Positions 42,807-55,159 of a stretch of DNA of 64,000 bases are shown in pieces (the first letter of the stretch is position 1; each line of letters begins with the position of its first letter). The stretch comes from Cotesia glomerata (taxonomy: Eukaryota > Arthropoda > Insecta > Hymenoptera > Braconidae), in NCBI RefSeq assembly GCF_020080835.1, contig NC_058158.1:18190430-18254429 (forward strand). Direction: 5' to 3'. Under the pieces are notes generated by a model. The model ran no database searches and was not told the DNA's origin. It was given only the letters and a program-made list of their open reading frames with translations. Both the position numbers and the translations under genes were made by a program.

Positions 42807-45101
42807 TTCATGCGGCAGGGCATTTTAATTATTGCAAAGGAGCACAAATCTACCTTCAAGATATGTCAGATTTGAAAAATGTGATGGATCCTTCCGAATT
42901 TATAACTTTTACCGAAAAAGGGCTTTTTACAGTAAGGCGTACGGACAAAGCTTGGTCTGGAATTTGGCCAGACATGACAATCGAGCAAACGTTGATGCGA
43001 GTTTTGAAAACTGGTGCTCAATCAGTAACTCATGGGCGTTCTGTAACAGACAGTGTTTTAACACGATTCATCCAAGGCATGCCGTATGCTTACGACATAA
43101 TGGACCAGCTTGAATCGTTTAGCAATTCGAGATGTGCTACCTCTGATCAACATGTCGATCTCACGTTCGCTCGTCGGAGTAAAGATAGGGCAGATGTTCG
43201 TTCATTCAAGACCTGGCTTTTAGAACATGGGCTCTTTGATTCAAGACCAGGTAAAATTATGTCACTTTCAACTGGATTAGTCGGCGATTCAACTGTTGAT
43301 TGTCATAAAGCTATCGAAAAAGGTCTGAAAAGTTTGGCAAAAATGGTTGGAGCTAATGCGGACTCATATAAGTTCAGTAGGAAGGATTGTGTGAGAACTC
43401 TTGTAAAGACAACACCACTTTGTATAATAGACGAAGAACCAATCACGGTCAATACTACACTTTTGTTTCAACGCATTGTAGCATCAATGATTAATAACAA
43501 AGACATTGTAAAAACAGCTTTACTTCACGAACTTGCTCCGTTCCCTATGAGCTTATTTAATGATAAAGGCTTAATGAGAGAAAGTAATAAGTCTGAGTTG
43601 TATAAATCTCTTCAGTCTACAAAATTCTTTAAACCAGACCCTTCTGAGTACAATTACGTCATCGATGGTGGATTTCTCTTACATAAAGTTACTTGGCGTA
43701 AGGATGGAACATTTCAAAAAGTCTTTGAGGATTATTCAGCATACGTTTGCAATCATTACTCTGCGAATGCTACAATTGTTTTTGATGGTTATAACATCGA
43801 CAACTTTGGGGTCAAATCTTATGAGCGCTACAGACGAGTACGAAATAAAATTTCTCCAGAGGTAAAGTTTACTGAAGATATGCCAATTCCGCGAAATAAA
43901 AGACTTCTTCCTTTCAAATCTAAAAATAAGTCGAGATTTGTTGAGTATCTAATTAATTATTTACAACAAAAAGATAGCTTCACTGTTTCCCAAGCAATTG
44001 AAGATGCGGATGTATTGATAGTACATACAGCAATAGAACTAACACAGAAGTTCGATAAAAAAGTTATCGTGGTAGGCACAGATGTGGATTTGGCTGCAAT
44101 GATTATCGATTTAGCACCTAGTGACAAATATATAGCTATGTGGAAGCCAAAGATTTTAAAAACACCAGATGTAATTTACGAAGCTGATAAAAACGCTAAA
44201 TTTAAGAATTTGTTACTATTTAGCCATGCTTTCACCGGGTGTGATACAGTAAGTTCCATCTTTAGAAAAGGTAAACACAGCTTACTGGAATGCATCCAGA
44301 AAGACCCAATTTTGAAACAGGAAGTAGAAAAGTTTTATAACTCTCAATCGTCAGTCAGCGAGATAAAAGAAGCTGGAGAGCGAGTTATGCTGAAATTATT
44401 TGCAGCTAAAGAAGATACGATTAACCAGTGCAGAATCGAACGCTTCTCAACTGGTGTCACAAACTCTACCGCAGTAAATTTGGCAACTTTACCACCAACA
44501 GCTTCTGCTACACATCAACATTCTTTAAGAGCTTATTATCAAGTGCAGACATGGCTTGGTAATTTAAAAATCCTGAAGACTGGGGATGGCAGAAAACAGA
44601 AACTCTCTTTCTACCGATTAGAACCACAGAACCTTTGGCACCAATAGATTTACTGAAACTGGTACACTGCAGCTGCTCAACTTCAAATTGCAGCAAAATT
44701 GTAGTTGCAAAAAAGCTGGGATGAAGTGTACTAGAGCATGTAAAGAATGTAAAGGGGAGAGCTGTTCAAATGCTACTGACCTGGTTCAACTTACTGAAAA
44801 CGCCAACGAAGATGAAGAAGATGATGATGATGATTTTGATTATATTTCGGAAAAAGAGTTAGAAAAGCGAAATACAAAACGATTAGCTTACGAGAAATTC
44901 AAACGATCGATCTATGGATTAGATGATACTGATTCAGAAGAAGAAGAAGAAGAAGAAGAAGGAGAAAAGGAAGAAGAAGATCAAATAGAAGAGGATAATG
45001 CAGTTGAAGAAACGGTGGAAGTCTCTCGGACTTCTAACGTTGATGAGCCAAGTACTTCACGAATTTCTCCTTTGAAAAAAAAAAGAAAACGTCAAATATA
45101 A
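42704..45101 (+). pseudogene. XPG/FEN1-like nuclease family protein with Cys-rich and acidic tail
   Basis: The main frame is 42704-44647. Its first ~35 codons are TIR sequence; family similarity starts at AAGHFNYCKGAQIYLQDM (about 42810), so the usual N-terminus is missing. Then come RRTDKAWSGIWPDMTIEQ near residue 75-95 and a PIN/XPG-type acidic set: IDGGFLLH near 320, TIVFDGYN near 357, AIEDADVLIVHT near 432, VVGTDVDLAAMI near 457 and FTGCDTVSS near 511, matching the E-x-D, D-x-D and G-x-D pattern of FEN1-like nucleases. The frame slips near 44565, where the alternative frame gives PEDWGWQ and LFLPIRTTEPLAPIDLLKL, and again near 44690 inside a cysteine cluster (CSCSTSNCS, CSCKKAGMKCTRACKECKG). 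Both slips lie in A-runs. The end is a long Glu/Asp run and KKKRKRQI. Confidence 0.75.
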
Positions 45102-45589
45102 AATAAAAACCGTAAAAACTATTTGCAATACTGTAAAGGATAAAAATAAAGATAATAAATGTAATCGAACAAATTTTATTATTATTCAACCACCTTAATT
45201 CATTATTATAAAAAATCTTATATACTTTAACCGAAAAAAAGTTATTTTTTAAATAGATTAATAAAATAGTATAAAATAAAAACAAGAAATTTGGGATGAA
45301 AATTACAATAAATAAGTAGAATCTCGATGAAAAGTCTATTAAACTGTTTAGGAAATCACGGGAACAATTTTAAATAATATACACAAAAAGAATTTTGATT
45401 TTTTACATAATAAAATAGAATACATTTATGTTCAACGGAGCTCCAGTCAAATGAACACCAAACACAGTAAGTATATTGTTTAAACAATTAGCAATAAAAG
45501 TATGATTAACAATTAATATGTTAGAAAATTAATCCCTTAACAAAATTGTTTGAAGGTTTTTGCTGTATCTGCATAATTTAACAAGTTAA
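45102..45589. other. Single-copy 3' flank of the nuclease ORF
   Basis: AT-rich sequence between the ORF stop and the right TIR. AATAAA-like signals occur soon after the stop (45107-45150), consistent with polyadenylation. Confidence 0.5.
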
Positions 45590-47032
45590 AGATCACAAAA
45601 GATACGAAAAAGTCAAAAAATACAGAATTTTTATAAACAAATGCATGTAATAGCTAATAAACAATAGATACGAACTTGATCTTAGATCCATCTGAAAGAA
45701 AAATTCATTCTCTATAAAAAGACTTGAATGTCCTTTATCGTATCTCTGATAGTTTAAAAGATATATCAATTTTTTAATTGACAAATCAAGTAGTGGCGAT
45801 AATTACCGTACCGTATGATATTAAAATTAATTATAATAAATAAAAGAAAATTTTTTTTGGAACTTTTTTATATATGGCTGTTTTTATAATTTTTTTCTGC
45901 TTCAGAAAAAAATATAACGTTGGTCAATATTTGTTTATAACAAATTGTTAAACTAATAAACAATTAAATAATTAATAAAAAAAATTTTTTTTTTGCCAAA
46001 CTATTTAAAAGTGTAAATTATGATTTTTAAAAGCAAAATTTTTTCTTAACTAATTGTTTAAACAATCGAAATATGAAAAAATCGTTTTTAAACAATTAAA
46101 AATTAAAATTAAGAAAAATTTTTTTTTAAAAATCATAATTTTTTGTGGACAACCAAATAGCAAAAAAAAATTTTTCAAAAATATTGAATTTCTCTATTTG
46201 TTTAAAACAATTTTATAAACAAATTACGTAAAAAATTCATAACCTATATTAATTACTGCCATTGCTTAATGTGAAAACAGGCATAGCTAAATATTAGTTG
46301 AAAAAAAATTTTTATCAACTTTTTTAGATTTTTAATTTTTCAATAGTTATAAAAAACATAATTAACAAATTAATAAACTTTAATGAAAATTTATCGCAGG
46401 ATCTTATAAAGTATATATATCAAAAGGGCTCCACGAAGTTTAAAATTTATAGGCCAATTATTTATACCTTTTATCCCATTGTTTATGCCAACGGAGATTG
46501 GGAAAAAATTTGTTAGTTAACAATTAGATAACTTTTTCAAAAATGGTGATTAAACTTTTTTTTCTTCGCGGCTCGATTCTTTCAAGTGTTAAGAAGATAC
46601 TAGAATTTTTTCAAATTTTTAAAATCACATTTTATGTTATAAAAAAATTATTTTTATTGCTGAGCTCTCTTTAGCGGCGGCGCGCGCATGCCGTAACAGC
46701 CGCGCGGAGCCCTATTTTCAACGTCAAATTAAAATTATAAATAATGGAGATAGAGTTCCGAGAGTACGGACTTTTTTCTTGGAAATTTTCTCCTCTTTAA
46801 CGGGCTTTTTTCAAAATTGCTTAAATATTAATATTTTTCGAGTTATTAACAAAAAACGAAATATCGTTTTTTTTCCATCTTATTTTGTTAATAACAATTG
46901 CAATTTTTTACCTGCACCAAAATCCTTCAAAAACATTTTTCTAGAGGTGATTCCGAATCGAATGAGCCATCGCTCATATTTTTAGGACCTTTATCTCTAT
47001 TTTTCACGATTTTGAACTTGTTGACTAGACTA
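45590..47032 (-). repeat. Right long TIR (1.44 kb)
   Basis: Inverted copy of the left arm. Short open frames at 41423-41629 (minus) and 46779-46985 (plus) are the same sequence on the two arms and are not considered genes. Confidence 0.92.
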
Positions 47033-47035
47033 GTA

Positions 47036-49870
47036 CAGCCGTCGATGAAAAACATACTCCGGTTACTAGGGAGCCCCAGAAATTTAAATTTGCAGATTTA
47101 TCAGTTTATTCTGATATATTTAGTCCCAAGAGACCCCAATTGCTTGAATTCAGTCGAATTAACAATCTACTTTGTTCCATCAACTGTACCAGGTATCCGC
47201 GCTGAATTCTTCAGGGAATGTGTATTTTTTCCTGATGGTTGGCCTTCATATCAAAGGAATCGGGAATGGCCGTCAATGAAAAACATACTCCGGTCATTAG
47301 GGAGCCCCAGAAATTGATATTTGCAGATTTACTAGGTATTTTTGATATATTGAGTCCCAAGAGACCCCACTGCTTGACTTTAGTCAAATTAACAATCTAT
47401 TTTGTTTGATCAGCTGTACCAGGTATCCGCGCTGAATTCTTCAGAGAATTTGTATTTTTTCCTGATGGTTGGCCTTCATAGTAAAGGAATCGGATACGGC
47501 CGTCGATGAAAAACATAATCCGGTCACTAGGGAGCCCCAGAAATTTAAATTTGCAGATTTATCAGGTTATTCTGATATATTTAGTCCCAAGAGACCCCAA
47601 TTGCTTGAATTCAGTCGAATTAACAATTTATTTTGTTCCATCAGCTGTACCAGGTATCCGCGCTGAATTCTTCAGGGAATTTTTATATTTACCTGATGGT
47701 CGGCCTTAATATCAAAGGAATCGGGTACGGCCTTCGATGAAAAACATACTCCGGTCACTAGGGAGCCCTAGAAATTAAAATTTGCAGATTTATCAGTTTA
47801 TTCTGATCTATTTAGTCCCAAAAGACCCCAATATCTTGACACTAGTCGAATTAACAATCTATTTTGTTCCATCAGCTGTACTAGGTATCCACGCCGAATG
47901 ATTCAGGGAATTTTTATTTTAACCTGATGGTTGGCCTTCATATCAAAGGAATCGGGACTGGCCGTCAATGAAAAACATACTCCGGTCATTAGGGAGCCCC
48001 AGAAATTGATATTTGCAGATTTACTAGGTATTTTTGATATATTGAGTCCCAAGAGACCCTACTGCTTGACTTTAGTCAAATTAACAATCTATTTTGTTTC
48101 ATCAGCTGTACCAGGTATCCGCGCTGAATTCTTCAGGGAATTTGTATTTTTTCCTGATGGTTGGCCTTCATAGTAAAGGAATCGGATACGGCCGTCGATG
48201 AGAAACATACTCCGGTCACTAGGGAGCCCCAGGAATTTAAATTTGCAGATTTATCAGGTTATTCTGATATATTTAGTCCCAAGAGACCCCAATTGCTTGA
48301 ATTCAGTCGAATTAACAATTTATTTTGTTCCATCAGCTGTACCCGGTATCCGCGCTGAATTCTTTAGGGAATTTTTATATTTACCTGATGGTTGGCCTTC
48401 ATATCAAAGGAATCAGGTACGGCCGTCGATGAAAAACATACTCCGGTCACTAGGGAGCCCCAGAAATTAAAGTTTGCAGATTTATCAGCTCATTCTGATA
48501 TATATATTCAGTCCCAACAGACCCCAATTGCTTGACACTAGTCAAATTAACAATCTATTTTGTTTCATCAGCTCTACCAGGTATCCGCGCCGAATTCTTC
48601 AGGGAATTTTTATTTTTTCCTGATGGTTGGCCTTTATAGTAAAGGAATCGGGTACGGCCGTCGATGAAAAACATACTTTGGTCACTAGGGAGCCCCAGAA
48701 ATTAATATTTGCAGATTTACTAGGTATTTCTGATATATTTAGTCCCAAGAGACCCCAATTGCTTGAATTCAGTCGGATTAACAATTTATTTTGTTCCATC
48801 AGCTCTACCAGGTATCCGCGCTGAATTCTTTAGGGAATTTTTATATTTACCTGATGGTTGGCCTTCATATCAAAGGAATCGGGTACGGCCGTCGATGAAA
48901 AACATACTCCGGTCACTAAGGAGCCCCAGAAATTAAAATTTGCAGATTTATCAATTTATTCTGATCTATTTAGTCCCAAAAGACCCCAATATCTTGACAC
49001 TAGTCGAATTAACAATCTATTTTGTTCCATCAGCTGTACTAGGTATCCACGCCGAATTCTTCAGGGAATTTTCATTTTTTCCTGATGGTTGGCCTTCATA
49101 GTAAAGGAATCGGGTACGGCCGTCGATGAAAAACATACTCCGGTCACTAGGGAGCCCCAGAAATTTAAATTTGCAGATTTATCAGTTTATTCTGATATAT
49201 TTAGTCCCAAGAGACCCCAATTGCTTAACTTCAGTCGAATCAACAATTTATTTTGTTCCATCAGCTCTACCAGGTATCCGCGCCGAATTCTTCAGGGAAT
49301 TTTTATTTTTTCCTGATGGTTGGCCTTTATAGTAAAGGAATCGGGTACGGCCGTCGATGAAAAACATACTCCGGTCACTAGGGAGCCCCAGAAATTAATA
49401 TTTGCAGATTTACTAGGTATTTCTGATATATTTAGTCCCAAGAGACCCCATTGCTTGACTTTAGTCGAATTAATAATTTATTTTGTTCCATCAGTTGTAC
49501 CAGGTTAACACGCTGAATTATTGAGGGGATTTTTGTTTTTTTTTTATGTTCAGGCTTGACGTCGGAAGAATCGGGTGCGGCCGTCGATGATAAACATACT
49601 CCGGTCACTAGGGAGCTCCAGAAATCAAAATTTGCAGATTTACCGGTCAATTCTGATATATTTAGTCACAAGAGACCTGAATCTGTCGCCTTTGGTCGAA
49701 TCCACAATCGGTTCCTGTTCCATCAGCTGTTCCGGGTAACCGCGCTGAATTCTTGACGGGATTTTAATTTTTTTCTAAAAAATTTTTCCTAAAAAATGAT
49801 TTTAATTTGTTTAGGCTTTACTTCAGAGGAGTTGGGTACGGCCGTCTATGATACATGAACTCCGGTGATA
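47036..49870. repeat. Satellite C, 231 bp monomers, 12 copies with partial higher-order structure
   Basis: GTCGATGAAAAACATACTCC-type starts fall at 47041, 47272, 47502, 47733, 47964, 48194, 48425, 48660, 48891, 49122, 49353 and 49583, with a degraded one at 49844. Monomers 47272/47964 and 47502/48194 are closer to each other (692 bp apart) than to neighbours, indicating a three-monomer higher-order unit. 231 is a multiple of 3, so a 65-75 codon open frame recurs in every monomer; I treat that as a by-product. Confidence 0.95.
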
Positions 49871-50500
49871 AGGGTGTATTTCTATTTCTGCCGAATGATT
49901 GAAATCCCTAATCAAGTGTTATAACTTGTCGGTAGTGACAAAAAAAGCTCCGACAATGTCTCAGAGACAGTACAACCAGTAATAGAAAGAGAAAATATTA
50001 GATTTCTAGCTACCAGATCCAGACTGAATCGCATGCTGAGCTAGAAGTACCGATTGCGACAAGGTCCGATGCGCCAGGTAGATAATATTAAATTCCACAG
50101 GAATATAAGATAAAACTATATAAATATGGTTCAAACGAGACTAACTTGATATATGGGGTTTTTGTGAGCAGTTTTGTGTCACCCTGGCGACATGTCGAAG
50201 TCAAATACTATCTATGCTACAGGAATTAAAATATAAAACTAATCCCCAGTCTATAACTTACTCATCCAGCGGTACCGAATTGATTATTAACTAAAAATTT
50301 TTAACTTAATAGATCTAGGTGGTAGGGACGACATTCTACAGGTACAAATGTATGTTTTTGTTTGATTACGTGTCTGAAACTCAATTTAAACTACCTCGAA
50401 GATCTCTTTGACGATTGTTTATCTAAGAGAGATACTCACGTACCTGAAAGATCAGGTGGGTAAGAGGTTAATAATTGACTTCCGGAGTTGTCAATTTTTC
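49871..50500. other. Non-repetitive stretch without a gene
   Basis: Mixed-composition sequence with no ORF of note, no inverted repeat and no recognisable element. Confidence 0.45.
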
Positions 50501-50880
50501 TTCCTGGAAAAGGATGGGTTTGTATTATAAGTCACCGTTTTTTTCAAAAACACAGGCCGTGTCCAAGTTAACAGACCAAAATGTTGGGAAGAGAATTCTT
50601 CTCCGGAACAATCTAATCTTTTTTGCGAATGAGGATGGGCATTTTTTGTAAGTGCCCGTCTTTGAGAAAAAAATTAGCCATGTTCAAAATGAAAGACCAT
50701 GAAGGTGGGAGGATAATTCTCTCTCACAGAAGTGAACCGCCTTCTTTTAGGGGAGAATGGGTACTCATTAAAAGTGCCCGTTTTTCAGAAAAAGCGGGCC
50801 ATTCCCATGTTGAAAGACCTTCATGCCTTAAACCCGTCGCATTCCGTTCAATTATCATTAAGTTTATGTTTCTTTAGTCG
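50500..50880. repeat. Tandem repeat, about 122 bp period, three copies
   Basis: GGATGGG-type starts at about 50513, 50634 and 50757. Each copy has an AGTGCCCGT(C/T)TTT core followed by GAAAGACC, with the first copy more diverged. Confidence 0.7.
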
Positions 50881-51030
50881 ACAAGCTGACAGCCCCAGAT
50901 TTTTTAGTCAACTACACGGTGAGAATTTTGTGGTTATATTTACCATCTATTATTTTTTATTATTACAATCCTCGCTGATAATTTAACTATTACTCATTAA
51001 ACATGTATTAGTGAAAATTTTTCAAACAAG

Positions 51031-51122
51031 TTAATATTCACTTAACTTAAGTGCCAATCGAGCCACTTTTTCAAATCAGTGGCTCGGTTCTCACTTAAAT
51101 AAGTGAATATTCACTTATTCAT
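51031..51122. repeat. Short foldback repeat
   Basis: Arms of about 38 bp: TTAATATTCACTTAACTTAA…CGAGCCACT pairs with AGTGGCTCGG…AAGTGAATATTCACTT around a TTTTCAAATC loop. Probably a minute MITE. Confidence 0.65.
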
Positions 51123-51807
51123 GTTTAGAGAGTACGGACTTTTATGTTATTAGTTAAAATATTTGATGATAATTATTAATATTGACGATGGTAATGATTA
51201 CCACCACAATTGTAGTGATTAATCATAACGATTGTAATTGTTATCATCACAATTATAAAATTTATCATGATGTTATTAATGGTTAGCATCATGTGTTTAA
51301 AAAAATCAACAATAATTTATTAGGACAATAAATAATATAATACTATTTATTTTTCTATCTTTATAAATATAACATTTAAAAAATTTAAATCCATAACTTG
51401 ACCAATTTTTCAATTACTCTTGGGTAGTAAATAGAAAAAAATGGTGTTTTGATATCATCTGATTCGAAAATAATTTATCGTGGTGCAGTAAATATGTCGT
51501 TATACAACTACTTTAATAATTGGAGCTGCCTACGGGTATAGCTTTACTGAAAACTATTCCCACGATTATTTTTAACAATTTGAATTGATTCCAATTTCCA
51601 CTCGCCTTAGAAAATGAATAACACAATATTGTATAAATATTTTGGACTAAAGATAACATTTCTTCCGATGACATTGCTATTTTTCTGTTTTTCGTAAGAT
51701 GATGAGGAAGAATTTCTGCAGGCTTATTTTTACCATAATTGTAACCGTAATTAAATCCTTGGATAGAGTTATTGAAGTCGTTTAAATTGAATATTTTTGT
51801 TTCATTA

Positions 51808-51947
51808 CCCTGATTAAAAAAATCAATTAAAAAGTATTGAAAGTAACAAAATTTGAATTCTTTTCAATACTTTCAATACTTTTGAATTCCTTCTCTTATG
51901 GAGAATTAACATTGTCAATCTTTTTGAATTCTTTTTTTTAATCAGGG
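51808..51947. mobile_element. 140 bp MITE with CCCTGATTAAA ends
   Basis: Terminal inverted repeats CCCTGATTAAAAAAA at both ends, flanked by TA (51806-51807 and 51948-51949), as in Tc1/mariner-type MITEs. Related starts occur at 54824 and 63647, and a CAGGG end at 56648. Confidence 0.75.
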
Positions 51948-53290
51948 TAGTAAAGTGATTAAGTATAAGGGCTATATCGTGGGGGACATATGCCCTCGAA
52001 AAAATCATGCATTGGATCTACTGTTAAATTAATCATTGGATGAAATCCTAATTTATCAGTAAACACCCAGAGTTCTCGAATTCCAGTTTCTTATAAATTA
52101 TTCAATTTCAAATGTTGATCATAACTTCAAATATCTTGAAGCTTACATTGAGATTCATGAAAAAATTTACTGAGACAAGTTATTTCAATTAAACAAAATT
52201 TACAAAAAATATTTTTCAACATTAAAAATTTGTACTTTCAATCAAGATGCTGATAAATATCATCTATTGATAATAATAGCTATCATATGTTACGTTCTAT
52301 CCACGATAGTAGCTATTACTATCATGTCGAAACTGTGAATTTTATCATAATTTGATGATAATCATGAGCAGAAATTTCTGAGCATCTATTGTTTTTCTCG
52401 ATGTTTGGGCTACTAATTAAAAAAATCAGCTACAGCTGTCAATAAAAATTTATCTCTAGTCATTTGGAATGCCCAGTTATAGTAATACCTAAGTTTACTG
52501 ACTATTTTTAAAGATAAGATTATAGAGGCTTTAACAATTTACAGTCAGTAAAGTCAGGTGCTGACGTCCGTAAATCATCAATCCTATCAATCCCGGTCAT
52601 TTGGCGACGGCTGGAGTGAAAATACCTAGATTTACTGGATAATTTTCATATATAAAGACTTAGAGGCTTTCAACCTGGTGTTTTTTGTTCAATTACTAGC
52701 AACTTCATGATGCTAAAGTCATACCAGTTGACCGTGCCCGATTCGGCCACACCCGACATAGATATGTCGATTTCTTGTTTGATTATTGAAAAAAAAACAC
52801 TTCAGTAGAAAGCAATAATTTCCCAAAGTTTTTTTTTTATTATTTTCTTGCAAATAACGATATGATACCGACTACAGCAAATAGATATCCAAAAATATGT
52901 ATCTAAAAAATAGCATTTGTAAAAGATTTAAGTCATTCGACGATAAAAGCCAAAAATTAATTTATTCATGGTTCTTTTTTAATTTTCCCGACTACGAATT
53001 AATTCAAAAAAAGTGTGAAAAGTCGATGAATAGCTTAATTAGACAAAAATCATGTGAACTCCAAAATAAATTTAATATATTTAAGCTAACTTTTAGGGCT
53101 TACAAATTTTTTGAAGAAAAAGGGCCGAAAGATGTTCGTAGATGAGTTGACTACTTTTGAGGTAGTTTGATTTATAAAGCTCGCTATGGCAGCCGATTTT
53201 ATGTCCTCATTTAAAAGAAATTTTGTTATAATATGTATTATTTTGTCAAGCTATGCCTAAAATTAACATCGGCTCTAAATTTTATGCATG
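51948..53290. other. AT-rich stretch, one weak ORF
   Basis: No element was recognised. A plus-strand open frame at 52897-53145 (82 codons, MYLKNSICKRFKSF) is Lys- and Phe-rich with no domain, so I do not call a gene. Confidence 0.4.
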
Positions 53291-53301
53291 TATTTATTTA
53301 T

Positions 53302-53352
<51 letters not shown>

Positions 53353-53354
53353 TA

Positions 53355-53387
<33 letters not shown>

Positions 53388-54440
53388 TTTATATAACGCC
53401 TCATGTCAGAAAGATTTCGCTCACACTTCTTAACCGATGACAATGAAATTTTGTGGGCTTATTCTATGAATCAATACTGAGATCAAATTCGAAGATGAGC
53501 AAAATTGGCCGGTTAGTTTCGGAGCTGTGGGGGTTTGAAAATTTTTTTAATTTTCAAAAAATTTTTAATTTTGTCTATTTTACCGAAATAATATCGTTTC
53601 CGTCAAAGATAGTTTAAATGTATTGTTTTTATCTCAAAGTTCACTTAATTCTTTTTAATTAACGCTATAATTTATCCACTTTTGACGATTTCTTCTGTTT
53701 ATTTCGTGACTCGGACACTTTAAAAAAATCCATCAATAATCGTATTTTGGGCCTTTTTCTTCTAATAACTTTTTAGCTGTGAAAGATAGCAAGTCTGTTA
53801 AATTTATCTCAAAGTTCAGATAATAAACTCCAATTAAATCGATTATTTGTCTCCTTTCGACGATTTTTGAATTTATTTTGTGGCTTGAAAAATTTGAAAA
53901 ATAAGAAAAAATAATTTTGAGCTTTCATTCTCAAATAACTTTCATATATCATTAATAATCCTACTTTTTCTTTCATATTTGTCTTAGAAATCTACCTATC
54001 TATATCGGTTATGGCCGAATGCCGTTTTTATGAAAAATGACTCTGAAACTTTAGAAAGTATGTTAACATTAATTTTCTAAATTTTGGATTTTTTAGTATA
54101 TTTAATAAAAATGTAACCTTTTGCAGCCGTTCTCATGGCGCAATTTTCCAAAAATTTAGCTATTTTCTAACTCAGCTCGACAAATTGAATCAAAAAATGC
54201 AGTTCGTTTAAAACTTTATATATGTTTATATATATATATTTATTTATACGATACAACGCGGCTTTTCTGCACGATAGCGTTTTCAATTTATATCCGATTA
54301 TTCTGAAACTCAACATGATTTGTCTATCGATAAAGACAAAGGTTAAGTTCGAAGATGAGCTTAATCAGGCAAATAGTATTGAAATAACAGGATTTTGAAA
54401 TTTACAAAATTTTAAAAATCTATGTTCTTACCACTTCAAC
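53290..54440. repeat. Diverged dispersed units with (TA)n linkers
   Basis: (TA)n tracts at 53309-53390, then a unit opening TATAACGCCTCATGTCAG; a second opens near 54245 with ACAACGCGGCTTTTCTGCAC. Both share AAGTTCGAAGATGAGC-type words with the 4503-5009 family but at lower identity. Confidence 0.7.
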
Positions 54441-55010
54441 TTAGTGTAATTACTAAACTAGCATGTTATTTAAATTTGGTAAATTGCGTAATAGAGCTCT
54501 TTTATTAAGCATCAATTTTCACTATTTTTAAGTGCTGATAACTTCAATATTAGTAATTTTATAGTTGGTAAACGAAACAGTTTACTGTTGCAGCCGTTTC
54601 ATAACTATTGGCTTCATTATAGTATAAATATGATATAGATTTACTTATCGTTATATTAATCAGTCTGTCGTCTAATGTATTCGGGTAGATCGTTAGTAAA
54701 TCTGTAACCACCTTTTTCCACATCACCCATGAGAAGCTGTATAAAAGAATGCGTTCACATTAAGACAATGAATACTATTATCATTATAGAAAAATATTTA
54801 AAGATATAATACAAAGGAATTAACTCTGATCAAAAAAAATATTGATACAAAGAAAAAAGTATTGGTTCGCTAGTCAATCCAATACTTTTATATTTTTTTC
54901 GATAATTTTTTTTATTTCGGGAAGAGTGAGTTGTTTCAATATCATGATTTTTATTATTATTATTACTGTATGAAGAAGAAATCTAGTTCTATTTCGGTTG
55001 CCGAATGGCC

Positions 55011-55159
55011 TTTTTATTTATTTATTTCCTTTCGTACAATCTTCGTTATACTCAGATTCTTTTCTTTAATACTCGTTATTACAGGTCGACCATGTGTCCG
55101 CTGTTCGGATAATTTTATTCTCTTCGCCGTCAATGGCTCCGACAAGTTTTCATCATCTT
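55011..55159 (-). CDS. Possible minus-strand coding exon
   Basis: Read on the minus strand, TTTTCTTTTTTCAG precedes an open frame starting EDDENLSEPLTAKRIKLSEQ at 55159 and ending near 55011. The acceptor is strong and the composition is protein-like, but no domain is recognised and the partner exons would lie across the assembly gap. Neighbouring DNA (54968-55018) is repeated at 24261-24310. Confidence 0.3.

Larger units (their letters stand above)
41376..47032. mobile_element. Palindromic DNA element with 1.43 kb TIRs and a nuclease ORF
   Basis: A 5657 bp element. Terminal inverted repeats run 41376-42806 and 45590-47032, start TAGTCTAGTCAACAAG and are nearly identical over their whole length. 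It interrupts a satellite C monomer. The flanks GGGTA and GTACAGCCG rebuild the monomer GGGTACGGCCG if GTA is a 3 bp target duplication (41373-41375 and 47033-47035). The single-copy middle encodes the XPG/FEN1-like protein. Each arm has a GC-rich CpG patch (41697-41745, mirrored near 46670-46720) that could be a promoter. A 3 bp duplication plus an XPG-like nuclease recalls the Academ superfamily as I remember it, but no DDE transposase is visible. Confidence 0.85.

Noticed and set aside
41423..46985. Identical 68-codon open frames on both arms of the palindromic element
   Set aside because: The same inverted-repeat sequence is read twice. It has no domain and no conserved family.
41376..47032. 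Palindrome as an assembly artefact (reverse-joined contig)
   Set aside because: The unique 2.8 kb centre, a 3 bp duplication and clean restoration of the flanking satellite monomer argue for a real insertion.
47469..49756. Repeated 62-90 codon open frames in satellite C as a gene family
   Set aside because: They follow the 231 bp monomer, end in the same stop in each unit, and have no upstream signals; 231 being divisible by three explains the recurrence.
50623..50986. Two 84-codon overlapping frames
   Set aside because: They fall on the 122 bp tandem repeat and overlap each other in different frames without domain content.
52897..53145. 82-codon Lys/Phe-rich ORF as a gene
   Set aside because: The composition is typical of random AT-rich frames and no similarity is recognised.
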